Shown here: piece by piece, positions 45,096 through 54,239 of the stretch
How positions within the stretch are numbered: the stretch's first letter is position 1
Layout of the letters: every line of letters begins with the position of its first letter
NCBI GenBank assembly: GCA_016125425.1
Contig: WGLT01000002.1
Span: 248,001 to 312,000 of the forward strand
Length of the DNA stretch: 64,000 nucleotides
Source of the DNA: Alphaproteobacteria bacterium
GTDB lineage: Bacteria > Pseudomonadota > Alphaproteobacteria > Caulobacterales > Parvularculaceae
Direction of reading: 5' to 3'
The notes under the pieces: model-generated
Database searches by the model: none
What the model saw: the letters and a program-made list of their open reading frames with translations, nothing else
What the model was told of the DNA's origin: nothing
Made by a program: the position numbers and the translations under genes

Positions 45096-45763
45096 GCGCG
45101 GCGATGGAGACGGCGGAAAGCGCGGACCGTTATCTTCAAGAGCTCCTGCTCGATCCCGATCCGGTCATGGCCGCGGTGCTCGAACGGAGCGACGCGGCGC
45201 ATTTGCCGCAGATTGCGGTGTCGCCGCTTCAGGGCGCGTTTCTGTCGATCCTCGCGCGAAGCGTGAAAGCCGGGCGCATTCTCGAAATCGGCGCGCTCGG
45301 CGGTTATTCGACCGTCTGGCTCGCGCGCGCGCTCCCCGAAAACGGCGTCGTCGTCTCGCTGGAGATTGATCCGAAGGCGGCGCAGACCGTGCGGGCCAAC
45401 GCGGCGGCGTCCGGCGTGGCGGACAAGGTCCGCGTCCTTGAGGGGCCCGCCGCCGAAACGCTCGCGGATATGACGGAGCGCGGCGAAGCGCCTTTCGATT
45501 TCGTTTTCATCGACGCCGACAAGACCGGCTATCCGGCCTATCTCGATTTCGCCGTCGCGCTTGCGCGCAAGGGCGCGCTGATCGTCGCCGACAATGTGGT
45601 GCGCAAGGGCGAAATCGCGAATTCGAACAGCAGCGACGCAATGGTTGTCGCCGTCAGAACCTATCTCGAAAAGGCGCGCGCCCATCCGCGCCTGCAAACG
45701 AGCGTCATTCAGACCGTCGGCGTCAAGGGCCATGACGGTTTTGCGATCAGCCTCGTCGGTTAG
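45089..45763 (+). CDS. Class I SAM-dependent O-methyltransferase (catechol-O-methyltransferase-like)
   Basis: About 224 residues from the ATG at 45089, overlapping the gloA stop; an ATG at 45104 is the alternative. The fold is the Methyltransf_3 type: [19 protein letters not shown] motif I in [19 protein letters not shown], motif II around [16 protein letters not shown], and the metal-binding [20 protein letters not shown] with [12 protein letters not shown]. It methylates a catechol-like or similar hydroxyl acceptor; substrate unknown. Confidence 0.9.
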   Translation: MVSAAMETAESADRYLQELLLDPDPVMAAVLERSDAAHLPQIAVSPLQGAFLSILARSVKAGRILEIGALGGYSTVWLARALPENGVVVSLEIDPKAAQTVRANAAASGVADKVRVLEGPAAETLADMTERGEAPFDFVFIDADKTGYPAYLDFAVALARKGALIVADNVVRKGEIANSNSSDAMVVAVRTYLEKARAHPRLQTSVIQTVGVKGHDGFAISLVG

Positions 45764-45775
45764 GCCGGGACATCG

Positions 45776-46432
45776 ATGGACGAATCCTGCCGCCTCTATC
45801 TGGTGACGCCGCCGGCCATCGACGATCTCGACGCCTTCGCGCGCGCTTTCGAAGCGGCGCTTTCGGCCGGGGACGTCGCGGCGGCGCAACTCAGACTGAA
45901 ATCGAAAGAGGGCGTCCCCGCGCCTGATGAGGAGATCCTGAAGGCCGCGGCGAGGCTCATCCCGATCGCCCGCGCGCACGGGGTCGAATTCCTGATCAAT
46001 GACCGGCCCGATCTCGCGAAGAAGGCCGGCGCCGACGGCGTGCATCTCGGTCAGTCCGATATGGGCGTCAAAGAGGCGAGGGCCGCGCTCGGCGAAAAGG
46101 CGACGATCGGCGCGACCTGCCACAACTCCCGCCATCTTGCGCTGCTCGCCGGCGAGGCCGGCGCCAATTACGTCGCCTTCGGCGCCTTCTTTCCGACGGA
46201 AACCAAAGCCGCGCCGACCCGGGTCGAGCCCGAAATCCTCGAATGGTGGCGCTATGCGACGACCCTCCCTTCGGTGGCGATCGGCGGGATCACGCCCGAA
46301 AATTGCGGCGCGCTGGTGCGCGCGGGCGCTGATTTTCTCGCCGTCTCCGGCGCGGTCTGGAGCGCCCCCGAGGGCCCCGCGCAGGCGGTGCGCGCCTTTA
46401 ATCAGGCGATCGCAAATGTGTCCGCCGGGTAA
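45776..46432 (+). CDS. thiE: Thiamine-phosphate synthase (ThiE-like)
   Basis: A 218-residue TIM-barrel protein with [56 protein letters not shown] (phosphate/pyrimidine site, NDRPDLA and GADGVHLGQ), [18 protein letters not shown] and [29 protein letters not shown]. ThiE joins HMP-PP and the thiazole phosphate to thiamine phosphate. No other thi gene is present here, so it may be a stand-alone paralogue. Confidence 0.85.
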   Translation: MDESCRLYLVTPPAIDDLDAFARAFEAALSAGDVAAAQLRLKSKEGVPAPDEEILKAAARLIPIARAHGVEFLINDRPDLAKKAGADGVHLGQSDMGVKEARAALGEKATIGATCHNSRHLALLAGEAGANYVAFGAFFPTETKAAPTRVEPEILEWWRYATTLPSVAIGGITPENCGALVRAGADFLAVSGAVWSAPEGPAQAVRAFNQAIANVSAG

Positions 46433-46530
46433 GTGGCGGGGCGGCGGTGAATCTTGTTAAAGCTGTCGGCAACGCAACGGTATAGCCGCGAGTTTCCCCC
46501 CATAGCGGGGAGGAAATCGGGAGCGCTTGA

Positions 46531-47541
46531 GTGAGAAAAATCGTCGCCGCTATTTTTTTCTCTTTCATCGCGCTCGCCGCGCCGGCCCTGGCGGACGCGC
46601 CGGCGAAATCCTCGCCTGAAATCCGGAAGGCCTATCAGCTGATCGTCGCCAAGGACTATGCGGGCGCCCTCGCCGTTATCGAGCCGCTCGCCCGGAAGGG
46701 CGATCCGCAGGCGGAGCACATGCTCGGCTATCTCGAGCAATATGGGTTCGGCGTCGAGAAGAATCTGAAGCGCGCCATCGATCTTTACTACAAGGCGGCC
46801 GTCGCGGGGAACGCCGACGCCCAATTCGCGCTCGGCGAACTGGCCTTTCTCGGCGACGGCGTCGATCCCGATCCCGCGCGCGCGGCCGGCTGGTACAGGC
46901 TTGCGGCGGAGCAGGACCACGCCGGCGCCGAGACGCGACTTGGCCAGCTCTATGCGGAGGGCAAGGGCGTCGACAAGGATCTGAAGCAGGCGGCGGGCTG
47001 GTTCGAAAAGGCGGCCGGCCATGATGATCCGATGGCGGAATATTATCTCGGCAACGCCTATTACGCCGGGGCGGGCGTCGCGCAAAGCTACGCCAATGCG
47101 GCGAAATGGTACGAACGCGCGAGCGCGGCCGGCAATGCGGACGCCGCCTACAATCTCGCGCTGATCTATTACAACGGCGCCGCGGGCGAGACGGACGCGG
47201 CCAGGGCGCTCGCGCTCTTGCGGCAGGCGGCGGGGGGCGGCGTGACGGACGCCATGGTCGCAATCGGCCTTCTCGCGCATGACGGGCGCGCAGGGCCCGA
47301 CGACAAGCCGGCGGACTGGTTCGAAAAGGCGGCCGAAGCCGGCGATCCCGCGGGCGCCTTTCTGTTCGCCGTCGCGCTGTCGCAGGGCGACGGCCGGCCG
47401 AAAGACCCCGCCAAGGCGCTGTTTTGGGTCGACCGCGCGCTTTCGGAGAAAGACGGGCTGTCCGGCGAAATGCGGATGAACGCCGAGGCGTTGCGGGGCG
47501 AGCTTGCGCGCGCGCCCGCGGCCGCCCGGACCGGGCCGTAG
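46531..47541 (+). CDS. Secreted Sel1-like repeat protein
   Basis: A 336-residue protein from a GTG start, with GGGAG 8 nt upstream. A signal peptide (MRKIVAAIFFSFIALAAPALA) is followed by about seven Sel1/TPR-like repeats, each with A-x2-LG-x2-Y/F-x-G-x-GV-x-K/D-x-A-x-A-x2-WY/F (for example AGWYRLAAEQDHAGAETRLG, AAKWYERASAAGNADAAYNL). Sel1 proteins are periplasmic scaffolds for protein contacts. It lies directly before ruvC, 44 bp, but no functional link is evident. Confidence 0.9.
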   Translation: MRKIVAAIFFSFIALAAPALADAPAKSSPEIRKAYQLIVAKDYAGALAVIEPLARKGDPQAEHMLGYLEQYGFGVEKNLKRAIDLYYKAAVAGNADAQFALGELAFLGDGVDPDPARAAGWYRLAAEQDHAGAETRLGQLYAEGKGVDKDLKQAAGWFEKAAGHDDPMAEYYLGNAYYAGAGVAQSYANAAKWYERASAAGNADAAYNLALIYYNGAAGETDAARALALLRQAAGGGVTDAMVAIGLLAHDGRAGPDDKPADWFEKAAEAGDPAGAFLFAVALSQGDGRPKDPAKALFWVDRALSEKDGLSGEMRMNAEALRGELARAPAAARTGP

Positions 47542-47585
47542 AAATTCCCGTTTCGTTCTCCGGCGAATATCGCCATGCTGCGCCG

Positions 47586-48098
47586 ATGGACCGCACGATT
47601 CGCATTCTGGGCGTCGATCCGGGTTCGGCCGCGACCGGCTGGGGCCTTGTCGACTGCGCGGGGCCTCGTCTTTCTTTCGTCGCCGCGGGCGTCATCCGAC
47701 CGCCGCGCGGCGAAACGCGCGCCGGCAAGCTCGCCTTCATTTTCGCAAAGCTCTCCGCGCTCATCGAGGCGCACCGGCCGGACGAGGCGGCGGTGGAGGA
47801 GACGTTCGTCAATGCGAACCCGCGCGACGCGCTCGTTCTCGGCGAGGCGCGGGGGGCGGCGCTGACGGCGCCGGCGGCAGCCGGGCTTGAGGTCGCCGAA
47901 TATGCGACGAATTCAGTGAAAAAGGCGGTGGTGGGGCGCGGCCACGCCGACAAAACGCAGGTGCAGGCGATGGTGCGCGTCCTGTTGCCGGCGTCGGGCG
48001 TCCAGCCGGCGGATGCGGCCGACGCGCTCGCCGTCGCCATCTGTCACGCCCATCGCCGGGCGAGCCGCCTGCTCGAGCGAAAGGCGCTGGGCGCATGA
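47586..48098 (+). CDS. ruvC: Crossover-junction endonuclease RuvC
   Basis: A 170-residue nuclease with catalytic residues in [17 protein letters not shown] (Asp), [20 protein letters not shown] (Glu), and [15 protein letters not shown] with [16 protein letters not shown] (two C-terminal Asp). It cuts Holliday junctions with RuvAB. The ATG at 47586 fits the family; the frame is open from 47424 within the previous gene. Its stop overlaps the ruvA start by 4 bp. Confidence 0.97.
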   Translation: MDRTIRILGVDPGSAATGWGLVDCAGPRLSFVAAGVIRPPRGETRAGKLAFIFAKLSALIEAHRPDEAAVEETFVNANPRDALVLGEARGAALTAPAAAGLEVAEYATNSVKKAVVGRGHADKTQVQAMVRVLLPASGVQPADAADALAVAICHAHRRASRLLERKALGA

Positions 48099-48727
48099 TC
48101 GGCAGACTCAAGGGCGAAGTGGCGATTGTCGAAGCCGAAACGGCGATCATCGATGTGGGCGGCGTCGGCTATGAAGTGCACGGCCATGCGCGGCTGCTGC
48201 AAAATCTCGGGGTCGGCGAAGCGGTGACGCTCGCGATCGAAACCGTGGTCCGCGAGGATCTCATTCGCCTTTACGGCTTCGCGAGCGAGGCCGAGCGTCA
48301 GGCGTTCCGGCTTCTGCAATCGGTGCAGGGCGTCGGCGCGCGCCATGCGCTCAGCATTTTGCAAGTTCTGCCGCCGGACGATCTTTACGACGCGGTCGCC
48401 GCCGAAGACGTGACGGCGATTTCGCGCGCGCATGGCGTCGGGCGCAAGCTCGCCCAGCGCATCGCGACCGAACTGCAGTCGAAAGTCGGCGCCGTCATCG
48501 CAGGCCAGTCGGGCGCGGCGCTCCACGCCGTCGCGAAAAAAATGGCGAAGGGCGGCGAGAGCGCGGCCTCGACCGCTAAAGCCGACGCCGTCTCGGCGCT
48601 CGCCAATTTGGGCTATGACGGCGTCGAGGCGCGCCGGGCGGTGGGCGCCGCCGCTGGCGCGCTCGGCGAAGATGCAAGCGTTGAGGCGCTGATCAAGGCG
48701 GCGCTTAAGGAGCTGGCGGCGGCGTGA
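48095..48727 (+). CDS. ruvA: Holliday-junction DNA helicase subunit RuvA
   Basis: A 210-residue protein with an N-terminal OB fold ([36 protein letters not shown]), a helix-hairpin-helix region ([36 protein letters not shown]) and a C-terminal RuvB-binding three-helix domain ([20 protein letters not shown]). It binds four-way junctions and loads RuvB. Translationally coupled to ruvC. Confidence 0.97.
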   Translation: MIGRLKGEVAIVEAETAIIDVGGVGYEVHGHARLLQNLGVGEAVTLAIETVVREDLIRLYGFASEAERQAFRLLQSVQGVGARHALSILQVLPPDDLYDAVAAEDVTAISRAHGVGRKLAQRIATELQSKVGAVIAGQSGAALHAVAKKMAKGGESAASTAKADAVSALANLGYDGVEARRAVGAAAGALGEDASVEALIKAALKELAAA

Positions 48728-48736
48728 TGTATACGG

Positions 48737-49789
48737 ATGAATTTCGGAATGGCTGACCCCGCTTACAAGGACGACCGGCTGATCGACGGCGCGCGCAAGG
48801 CCGAAGACGCCGATGCGGCGCTGCGCCCCAAACGGCTTGACGATTTCGTCGGCCAGCCGCGCGCGAAGGACAATCTCCGCGTTTTCGTCGAGGCGGCGAA
48901 AGCGCGCGGGGAGGCGCTCGATCACGTTCTCTTTCATGGGCCGCCCGGCCTCGGCAAGACGACGCTCGCGCAGATCGTCGCCAACGAACTCGGCGTCAAT
49001 TTCCGCGCGACCTCGGGCCCGGTTATCACCAAGCCCGGCGATCTCGCCGCGCTTCTCACCAATCTCGAAGCGGGGGACGTTCTTTTCATCGACGAGATTC
49101 ATCGCTTAACGCCGGCGGTCGAGGAGGTGCTCTATCCGGCGATGGAGGATTTTTGCCTCGACCTGATGATCGGCGAGGGGCCTTCGGCGCGCTCGGTGAA
49201 GATCGATCTGCCGCGGTTCACCCTGATCGGCGCGACGACGCGCTCGGGGCTTCTTGCAAAGCCGCTGCTCGACCGTTTCGGCATTCCGGTGCGCCTCGAT
49301 TTTTATTCGCATGTCGATCTTTGCGCGATCGTGCGCCGCGCGGGCGACAAACTGTCGGCGCCGATGGCCGAAGACGGCGCGATGGAGATCGCGCGCCGCT
49401 CGCGCGGCACGCCGCGCGTTGCGGGCCGCCTGCTCCGGCGCGTGCGCGATGTCGCGACCGTCGAAGGCGCCGCGACGATCACCCGCGAGGTCGCCGACAA
49501 GGCGCTGAAGCGGCTCGAAATCGACGCGCTCGGGCTCGACCCGCTCGACCGGCGCTATCTTCTTCTTATCGCCGAGCATTTCGGCGGCGGTCCCGTCGGC
49601 GTCGAGACGATCGCGGCCTCACTCGCCGAAGCGCGCGACGCCGTCGAAGACGTCGTCGAGCCCTTTCTCCTGCAACAAGGCCTCATCCAGAGAACGCCGA
49701 GGGGCCGCGTTCTCTCCGCGACGGCTTGGAAGCATCTCGGGCTCGCCGCGCCCAAGGGCGCGGGCCCGGGGCTTTTCGACGAGGCCTAG
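48737..49789 (+). CDS. ruvB: Holliday-junction branch-migration ATPase RuvB
   Basis: A 350-residue AAA+ ATPase: [19 protein letters not shown], Walker [21 protein letters not shown], Walker [41 protein letters not shown] with the arginine sensor region, and a winged-helix C-terminus ([17 protein letters not shown]). It drives branch migration with RuvA. The start may be 48737 or the ATG at 48749. It completes the ruvCAB operon. Confidence 0.97.
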   Translation: MNFGMADPAYKDDRLIDGARKAEDADAALRPKRLDDFVGQPRAKDNLRVFVEAAKARGEALDHVLFHGPPGLGKTTLAQIVANELGVNFRATSGPVITKPGDLAALLTNLEAGDVLFIDEIHRLTPAVEEVLYPAMEDFCLDLMIGEGPSARSVKIDLPRFTLIGATTRSGLLAKPLLDRFGIPVRLDFYSHVDLCAIVRRAGDKLSAPMAEDGAMEIARRSRGTPRVAGRLLRRVRDVATVEGAATITREVADKALKRLEIDALGLDPLDRRYLLLIAEHFGGGPVGVETIAASLAEARDAVEDVVEPFLLQQGLIQRTPRGRVLSATAWKHLGLAAPKGAGPGLFDEA

Positions 49790-49837
49790 CGCTCATCGTT
49801 AACCGGACCTTTCCGGCCCGCCGGCTAGAAACGGGCG

Positions 49838-51346
49838 ATGCCGGTCGTCATTTTTATTTTCTTTTTCGGCCTCGGGCTTTGTCTCCACGAGCGCGCGCTC
49901 GCGGACCCCGACACCGGCTGGCATATTGCGGCCGGCGATCTGATCAGAAAGCTCGGCCATTTGCCGGCGAGCGATCCCTGGTCCTACACCGCGCACGGCG
50001 CGCGCTGGTACGATCTTTCCTGGGCCTATGACGTGGGGCTGAGTGTCATTCATCAGCTCGGCGGCCTGCCCGCAACGGTGATCGCGACGATATTCCTCTA
50101 CGCGCTCGCCGTGTCCTTCATCGCATCGATCGCCCTGAAACAATCGAAAAGCATGATCGCGGCCTTCCTCATCGCCGCGCTCTCCGGGCTCATCCTGCTT
50201 TCGGGCATGCTCGTTCGTCCGCAGATGCTCAGCTTTCTCCTGATCATCGCCTTTTACGCCGTCCTTCGATTCGCGCGCCCGCGCCTTCACTGGCTCCTGC
50301 CGGCGCTGACGGTCGTGTGGACGAATGTGCATGGCGGGTTTCTGACGGCCTTCGTCATCATGGGCGCGTTTTTCCTCGAGGCCGCCGCGGCGCGCGATTT
50401 CGCGCGCTGCCGACGGCTTGTCGTCGTCGGCGCCGTTTGCGCTCTCGCCGTTTTCGTCAACCCTTATGGCTGGAGGGTTTTCGAGGCGGCGAATCTGACG
50501 CTCACCAGCGCGCTCAAGGATTTCATTCTCGAATGGCGGCCCTATCCGGCGAATGAGATCAATCCGCTCACGCTCTTGCTGGGGGCGCTCATTCTCGTCT
50601 CTTCGCTCTATGACGCGCGCATTCCGCTCGCCGACAAGATCCTTGCGGTCTTCTGGGCGGCGATGGCGATGACGGCGAGCCGCATGGCGCAAGTCGCCGC
50701 GATTCTGGCCGCGCCCTATCTCGCGACCGCGCTCGCGCGCCGGCTCGAAGCCTCGCCCTTTGGCGCTTTCTTCAAGTCGCGCGACGCCGATTACGCCGCG
50801 GATTTCGCGCGCCGGCCGGTGCGGATCGCGCTTGTCGGCGTCGCCGCGCTGCTTGTCGGCGCGAGCCTGACGCCGACGCTGCAAGGCGCGCTCAAGGGAA
50901 AGAAGACCGCTTTCGCCGTTCTTCCGGCCGCTGAGGATCTCGATCCGCTGATCGAGGCGCTTGGCGCGCAGCGCGCCGGGCTGCGCGTCTATAACGAATA
51001 CGGCATGGGCGGCTATCTCATTTACAAAGCCCGCGGCGCCCCGCCGGTTTTCTTCGACGGCCGCGCGGACACGGCCTATCCGCGGGATGTGTTGCGCGAC
51101 GGGGCCGAGATCGGCCTGATGGATCCCAAAAAGCCGCTCGACGCCGAGCGGCTCGCGCATTGGCGCGCTCTCGTCGAGCGCTATCGGATCGGGGCGTTCA
51201 TGGTCTCGAAAAAATCCCGGCTCTTCGCCGCGCTGACGGAGTTCTCCGGCTGGTCTTTGACGCGCCAGACCGAAAACGCCGCGCTGTTCGTCCGCGCCGA
51301 TCCCGATAAGGGCAGCGCCCGCGCCGATGTCGCGGCGGCCCGCTGA
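49838..51346 (+). CDS. Multi-spanning membrane protein of a widespread GT-C-like family
   Basis: A 502-residue protein with about nine to ten hydrophobic helices in the first ~350 residues and a soluble C-terminal region. Conserved family features are DPDTGWHIAAGDLIRKLGHL with SDPWSYT, SGMLVRPQMLSFLL, TNVHGGFLTAF, FVNPYGWRVFEA and, late, VYNEYGMGGYLIYKA with VFFDGRADTAYP. The DxDTGWH loop after the first helix recalls the acidic loop of GT39-type glycosyltransferases, but an activity has not been assigned. It lies between ruvB and ybgC on the plus strand. Confidence 0.75.
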   Translation: MPVVIFIFFFGLGLCLHERALADPDTGWHIAAGDLIRKLGHLPASDPWSYTAHGARWYDLSWAYDVGLSVIHQLGGLPATVIATIFLYALAVSFIASIALKQSKSMIAAFLIAALSGLILLSGMLVRPQMLSFLLIIAFYAVLRFARPRLHWLLPALTVVWTNVHGGFLTAFVIMGAFFLEAAAARDFARCRRLVVVGAVCALAVFVNPYGWRVFEAANLTLTSALKDFILEWRPYPANEINPLTLLLGALILVSSLYDARIPLADKILAVFWAAMAMTASRMAQVAAILAAPYLATALARRLEASPFGAFFKSRDADYAADFARRPVRIALVGVAALLVGASLTPTLQGALKGKKTAFAVLPAAEDLDPLIEALGAQRAGLRVYNEYGMGGYLIYKARGAPPVFFDGRADTAYPRDVLRDGAEIGLMDPKKPLDAERLAHWRALVERYRIGAFMVSKKSRLFAALTEFSGWSLTRQTENAALFVRADPDKGSARADVAAAR

Positions 51347-51421
51347 GTCCCCCGTCTTGCGCGCGCGCCTTCGGGGTGCGAAGGAAAGCGCCCGGGACGA
51401 AGACGCCATCAAGGCCGCGCC

Positions 51422-51820
51422 GTGAACGAATTCGCCTTCGATGTCAGGGTCTATTACGAGGACACGGATTTCTCCGGCGTCGTCTATCACGCCCGCTATC
51501 TGCATTTCTTCGAGCGCGCCCGCACCGAAGCGCTGCGCGCCTCGGGCGTGTCGCATACGGAGCTTCTCGCCCGCGACGAGCCTCTGGTCTTCGCCGTCAG
51601 GCGCATGAACATCGAATGGGTCGCGCCGGCGAAGATCGACGATGTGCTGACGATCCGCACGCGCTTCGCCGATTTCCGCGGCGCGCGCATGCTGCTCGAC
51701 CAGGAGATGCGCCGCGAAGGCGCGCTGATTGCGCGCGCCGACGTCGAGGCGGCGTCGATGAGCCTTGACGGGCGCCCGCGCCGGATGCCGGCCGACGTGC
51801 TGGCGAAATTCGGCCGCTGA
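51422..51820 (+). CDS. ybgC: YbgC-family acyl-CoA thioesterase of the Tol-Pal cluster
   Basis: A 132-residue hot-dog protein from a GTG start with VRVYYEDTDFSGVVYHARYLHFFERART (motif parts YEDTDFSGVVYHARYL), the catalytic Asp in EDTDFSG, and AVRRMNIEWVAPAKIDDVL. YbgC hydrolyses acyl-CoAs and is linked with phospholipid enzymes; it is the usual first gene of the tol-pal cluster. The spacing to tolQ is 279 bp, larger than usual, and holds a hairpin. Confidence 0.93.
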   Translation: MNEFAFDVRVYYEDTDFSGVVYHARYLHFFERARTEALRASGVSHTELLARDEPLVFAVRRMNIEWVAPAKIDDVLTIRTRFADFRGARMLLDQEMRREGALIARADVEAASMSLDGRPRRMPADVLAKFGR

Positions 51821-52014
51821 GGCCGGACGTCTTCGCCGCATTAATTTTCCGCAAAGCCGCCGCGCGGCGAACGCGGGGGTCCGCCGACGCTCCCCGCGAC
51901 CCGAAATCGCACGCCGACCGGGCGGCGAGGCCCCGGATTCGCCCCAATTCCGTGGCTCTTTCCGCCCGGAAAAGGCTATCAAAGCTTAGGGAAGCGATGG
52001 TAACCATGGCGCCG

Positions 52015-52050
52015 CGCCATTTTCGCCATGTGCGGGGGCGCGAAATGGCG
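52015..52050 (+). promoter_or_regulatory. Leader hairpin upstream of tolQ
   Basis: CGCCATTTTCGCC (52015-52027) pairs imperfectly (11 of 13) with the segment 52038-52050 around a 10-base loop, 50 bp before the tolQ ATG. A second small GC hairpin, CGCCC/GGGCG, lies at about 52065-52080. No T-tract, so a leader structure or ybgC 3' end is more likely than an intrinsic terminator. Confidence 0.35.
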
Positions 52051-52099
52051 GCAGTATAGAGGAGCGCCCCGAAAGGGCGAGCGCAGGGGAATTTTGATC

Positions 52100-52819
52100 A
52101 TGCAAGCAGCGGATGTCGCGCAGGCGGCGAGCGGCCTTGGCGGCGAGTTCAGCCTTGTCAGCCTCTTCATGGCGGCGGGTCTCGTCGTCAAAATCGTGAT
52201 GGGCGTGCTCGCCATCGCTTCGGTGTGGTCCTGGTCGATTATCATCGACAAGTCATTGCTGTTCGGACGTCTCAAGGCGAAATCGAGAAAATTCGAGGAC
52301 GCCTTCTGGTCCGGCAAGCCGCTTGACGAACTCTACCGGAAGATGAGCGACAAGAACGACCACCCGATGGCGCGAGTTTTCTCGGCGGGCATGAGCGAGT
52401 GGGCGCGCTCGAAGGACGTCGGCCGTTCGGAAGGGCTTGTCGCCGGCGCCAAAGACCGCATCGAAAAGGTGATGAATGTCGCCGTCTCGCGCGAGCTTGA
52501 GGCGGTCGAACGCGGGCTCGGCGTGCTTGCAACGATCGGCTCGGTCGCGGTGTTCATCGGCCTCCTCGGCACGGTCTGGGGAATCATGACCTCTTTCCAG
52601 GCGATCGCGCAGACAAAAGACACCAATCTTGCGGTCGTCGCGCCCGGCATCGCCGAAGCGCTGTTTGCGACCCTGCTCGGTCTCATCGCCGCCATTCCGG
52701 CGCTGATCGGCTACAACCGCTATTCGGCCGCGCTCAATTCCTTCGCGGTCCGCCTGCAGGGATTCGCCGACGAATTCGCGACGATCCTGTCGCGCCAGCT
52801 CGACGAACGGGGACGCTGA
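52100..52819 (+). CDS. tolQ: Tol-Pal system proton channel subunit TolQ
   Basis: A 239-residue ExbB/TolQ/MotA-family protein with three helices: one near residues 20-45 (LVVKIVMGVLAIASVWSWSI), and a pair in the C-terminal half (VLATIGSVAVFIGLLGTVWG, IAEALFATLLGLIAAIPAL). With TolR it forms a proton-driven motor in the inner membrane that energises TolA for outer-membrane constriction at division. The ATG at 52100 follows AGGGGA. The tolR GTG begins right after its stop. Confidence 0.97.
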   Translation: MQAADVAQAASGLGGEFSLVSLFMAAGLVVKIVMGVLAIASVWSWSIIIDKSLLFGRLKAKSRKFEDAFWSGKPLDELYRKMSDKNDHPMARVFSAGMSEWARSKDVGRSEGLVAGAKDRIEKVMNVAVSRELEAVERGLGVLATIGSVAVFIGLLGTVWGIMTSFQAIAQTKDTNLAVVAPGIAEALFATLLGLIAAIPALIGYNRYSAALNSFAVRLQGFADEFATILSRQLDERGR

Positions 52820-53272
52820 GTGGGCGCGAATATCCAGACGAATGGCGCGCGCCACCAGCCGGGGCGCACGCGCGTGATCGCCGAAATCAACGTGACGCCG
52901 CTCGTCGACGTCATGCTCGTTCTGCTCATCATCTTCATGATCGCCGCGCCGCTACTGACGGTCGGCGTCGCGGTCGACCTGCCCAAGACGGCGGCCAAGC
53001 CCATTCCCGACGAAGGCGAGCCGCTCACGGTCACCGTCGCTGCGGACGGAACGATCTATGTGCAGGATACGCCTGTCGACATTGACAGCCTTGTCCCCCG
53101 CCTCGAAGCGATCGCGACCGCGGGCTACGACCAGCGGATCTATATCCGCGGCGATCAGTCCCGCTCCTATGGCGATGTGATGAAGGTGATGGGCAAGATC
53201 GACGCCGCCGGATTCAAGCATATCGGGCTTGTGACCGACACCGAGACGAAGTCGCTGAAACGGGCGAAATAG
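52820..53272 (+). CDS. tolR: Tol-Pal system protein TolR
   Basis: A 150-residue ExbD/TolR-family protein from a GTG immediately after the tolQ stop. The transmembrane helix carries the conserved proton-path Asp in INVTPLVDVMLVLLIIFMI, and the periplasmic domain includes RIYIRGDQSRSYGDVMKVMG. One helix, N-in topology. Confidence 0.97.
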   Translation: MGANIQTNGARHQPGRTRVIAEINVTPLVDVMLVLLIIFMIAAPLLTVGVAVDLPKTAAKPIPDEGEPLTVTVAADGTIYVQDTPVDIDSLVPRLEAIATAGYDQRIYIRGDQSRSYGDVMKVMGKIDAAGFKHIGLVTDTETKSLKRAK

Positions 53273-53296
53273 CGGCTGAAAGGAAGAGCGAGACCC

Positions 53297-54157
53297 ATGC
53301 GTTTCGGCCTCGTCGCTTCGATTCTGTTGCATCTGTGCGCGATCGGATTGCTTTTCGTATCGCTGCCGGCGAGCTGGCGCTCGAAAATCGACATCGAACC
53401 TTATGTGCCGATCGAACTGATCTCGCAGGCCGAGCTTGATCTGAAAACGAATGTGCCGGCGGCCGCGCCCAAACCCGAAGAAGAAAAACCGAAAAAAGAA
53501 GAGCCGCCCGCTCCCGCGGAAAAGTCCGCCCCGCCCGAACCGAAGGCGGAAGAGCAGAAGACCGAGCCGCCGCCCGCGCCTCCGCCTGAAGAAAAACCGG
53601 AGCCGAAGCCGCAAGACAAGAAGCCGGAACCGAAACCCGAGATCAAAAAACCCGAGCCGCCGAAAGTCGCGCCCAAGCCCAAGCCGAAAAAACCGACCGG
53701 CGACCTCGACCTCGACCAGCTCTCCGCGCTCGTCGACAAGGCGAAGAAGAAGGAGCAGCCGCAAGGCGCGCCGCCCGTGACGCCGAACGTCGCCGACAAG
53801 GCGCGCGCGCAGGTCGGCTCCGGCGACAGGCTCACGGCGAGCGACGAAGCGAAAATGAAGGCGGCGATCGCGCGGTGCTGGCAGACGGGCTCGCTGATCG
53901 GCGCGCCGAACGCCGACCAGCTCGTCGTCAAGGTGGCGTTCGACCTCAACCGCGACGGCACGCTGGCGGGCCCGCCGCGCGTGGTCAATCAATTGCAAAT
54001 CAGCCTATCAGGAAACAGATTCTGGGCGGTCGCCGAACAGGTCGCGCTTCGCGCCGTTCAGGCCTGTCAGCCTTATGACTTCCTGTCGCCGGATCGCTAT
54101 GACACCTGGCGGGAGATGCAGCTGAATTTCGATCCGAGCGAAATGGCCGGATATTAA
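53297..54157 (+). CDS. tolA: Tol-Pal system protein TolA
   Basis: A 286-residue protein with an N-terminal helix (RFGLVASILLHLCAIGLLFV), a long low-complexity Pro/Lys/Glu-rich domain (~55-135, repeats of KPEPKP and PPAP) that spans the periplasm, and a C-terminal domain with LTASDEAKMKAAIARCWQTG and the paired cysteines of TolA-III. It links the TolQR motor to Pal and TolB. Low sequence identity outside the ends is normal; assignment is secure from position. Confidence 0.95.
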   Translation: MRFGLVASILLHLCAIGLLFVSLPASWRSKIDIEPYVPIELISQAELDLKTNVPAAAPKPEEEKPKKEEPPAPAEKSAPPEPKAEEQKTEPPPAPPPEEKPEPKPQDKKPEPKPEIKKPEPPKVAPKPKPKKPTGDLDLDQLSALVDKAKKKEQPQGAPPVTPNVADKARAQVGSGDRLTASDEAKMKAAIARCWQTGSLIGAPNADQLVVKVAFDLNRDGTLAGPPRVVNQLQISLSGNRFWAVAEQVALRAVQACQPYDFLSPDRYDTWREMQLNFDPSEMAGY

Positions 54158-54239
54158 CGATTTGACCCGGCGCGCATCGCCGGAGACTGCTAGGCTAAGA
54201 CGGGCGGGGCGCTGCGATGGAAAGTGATAAAGTGAGACG

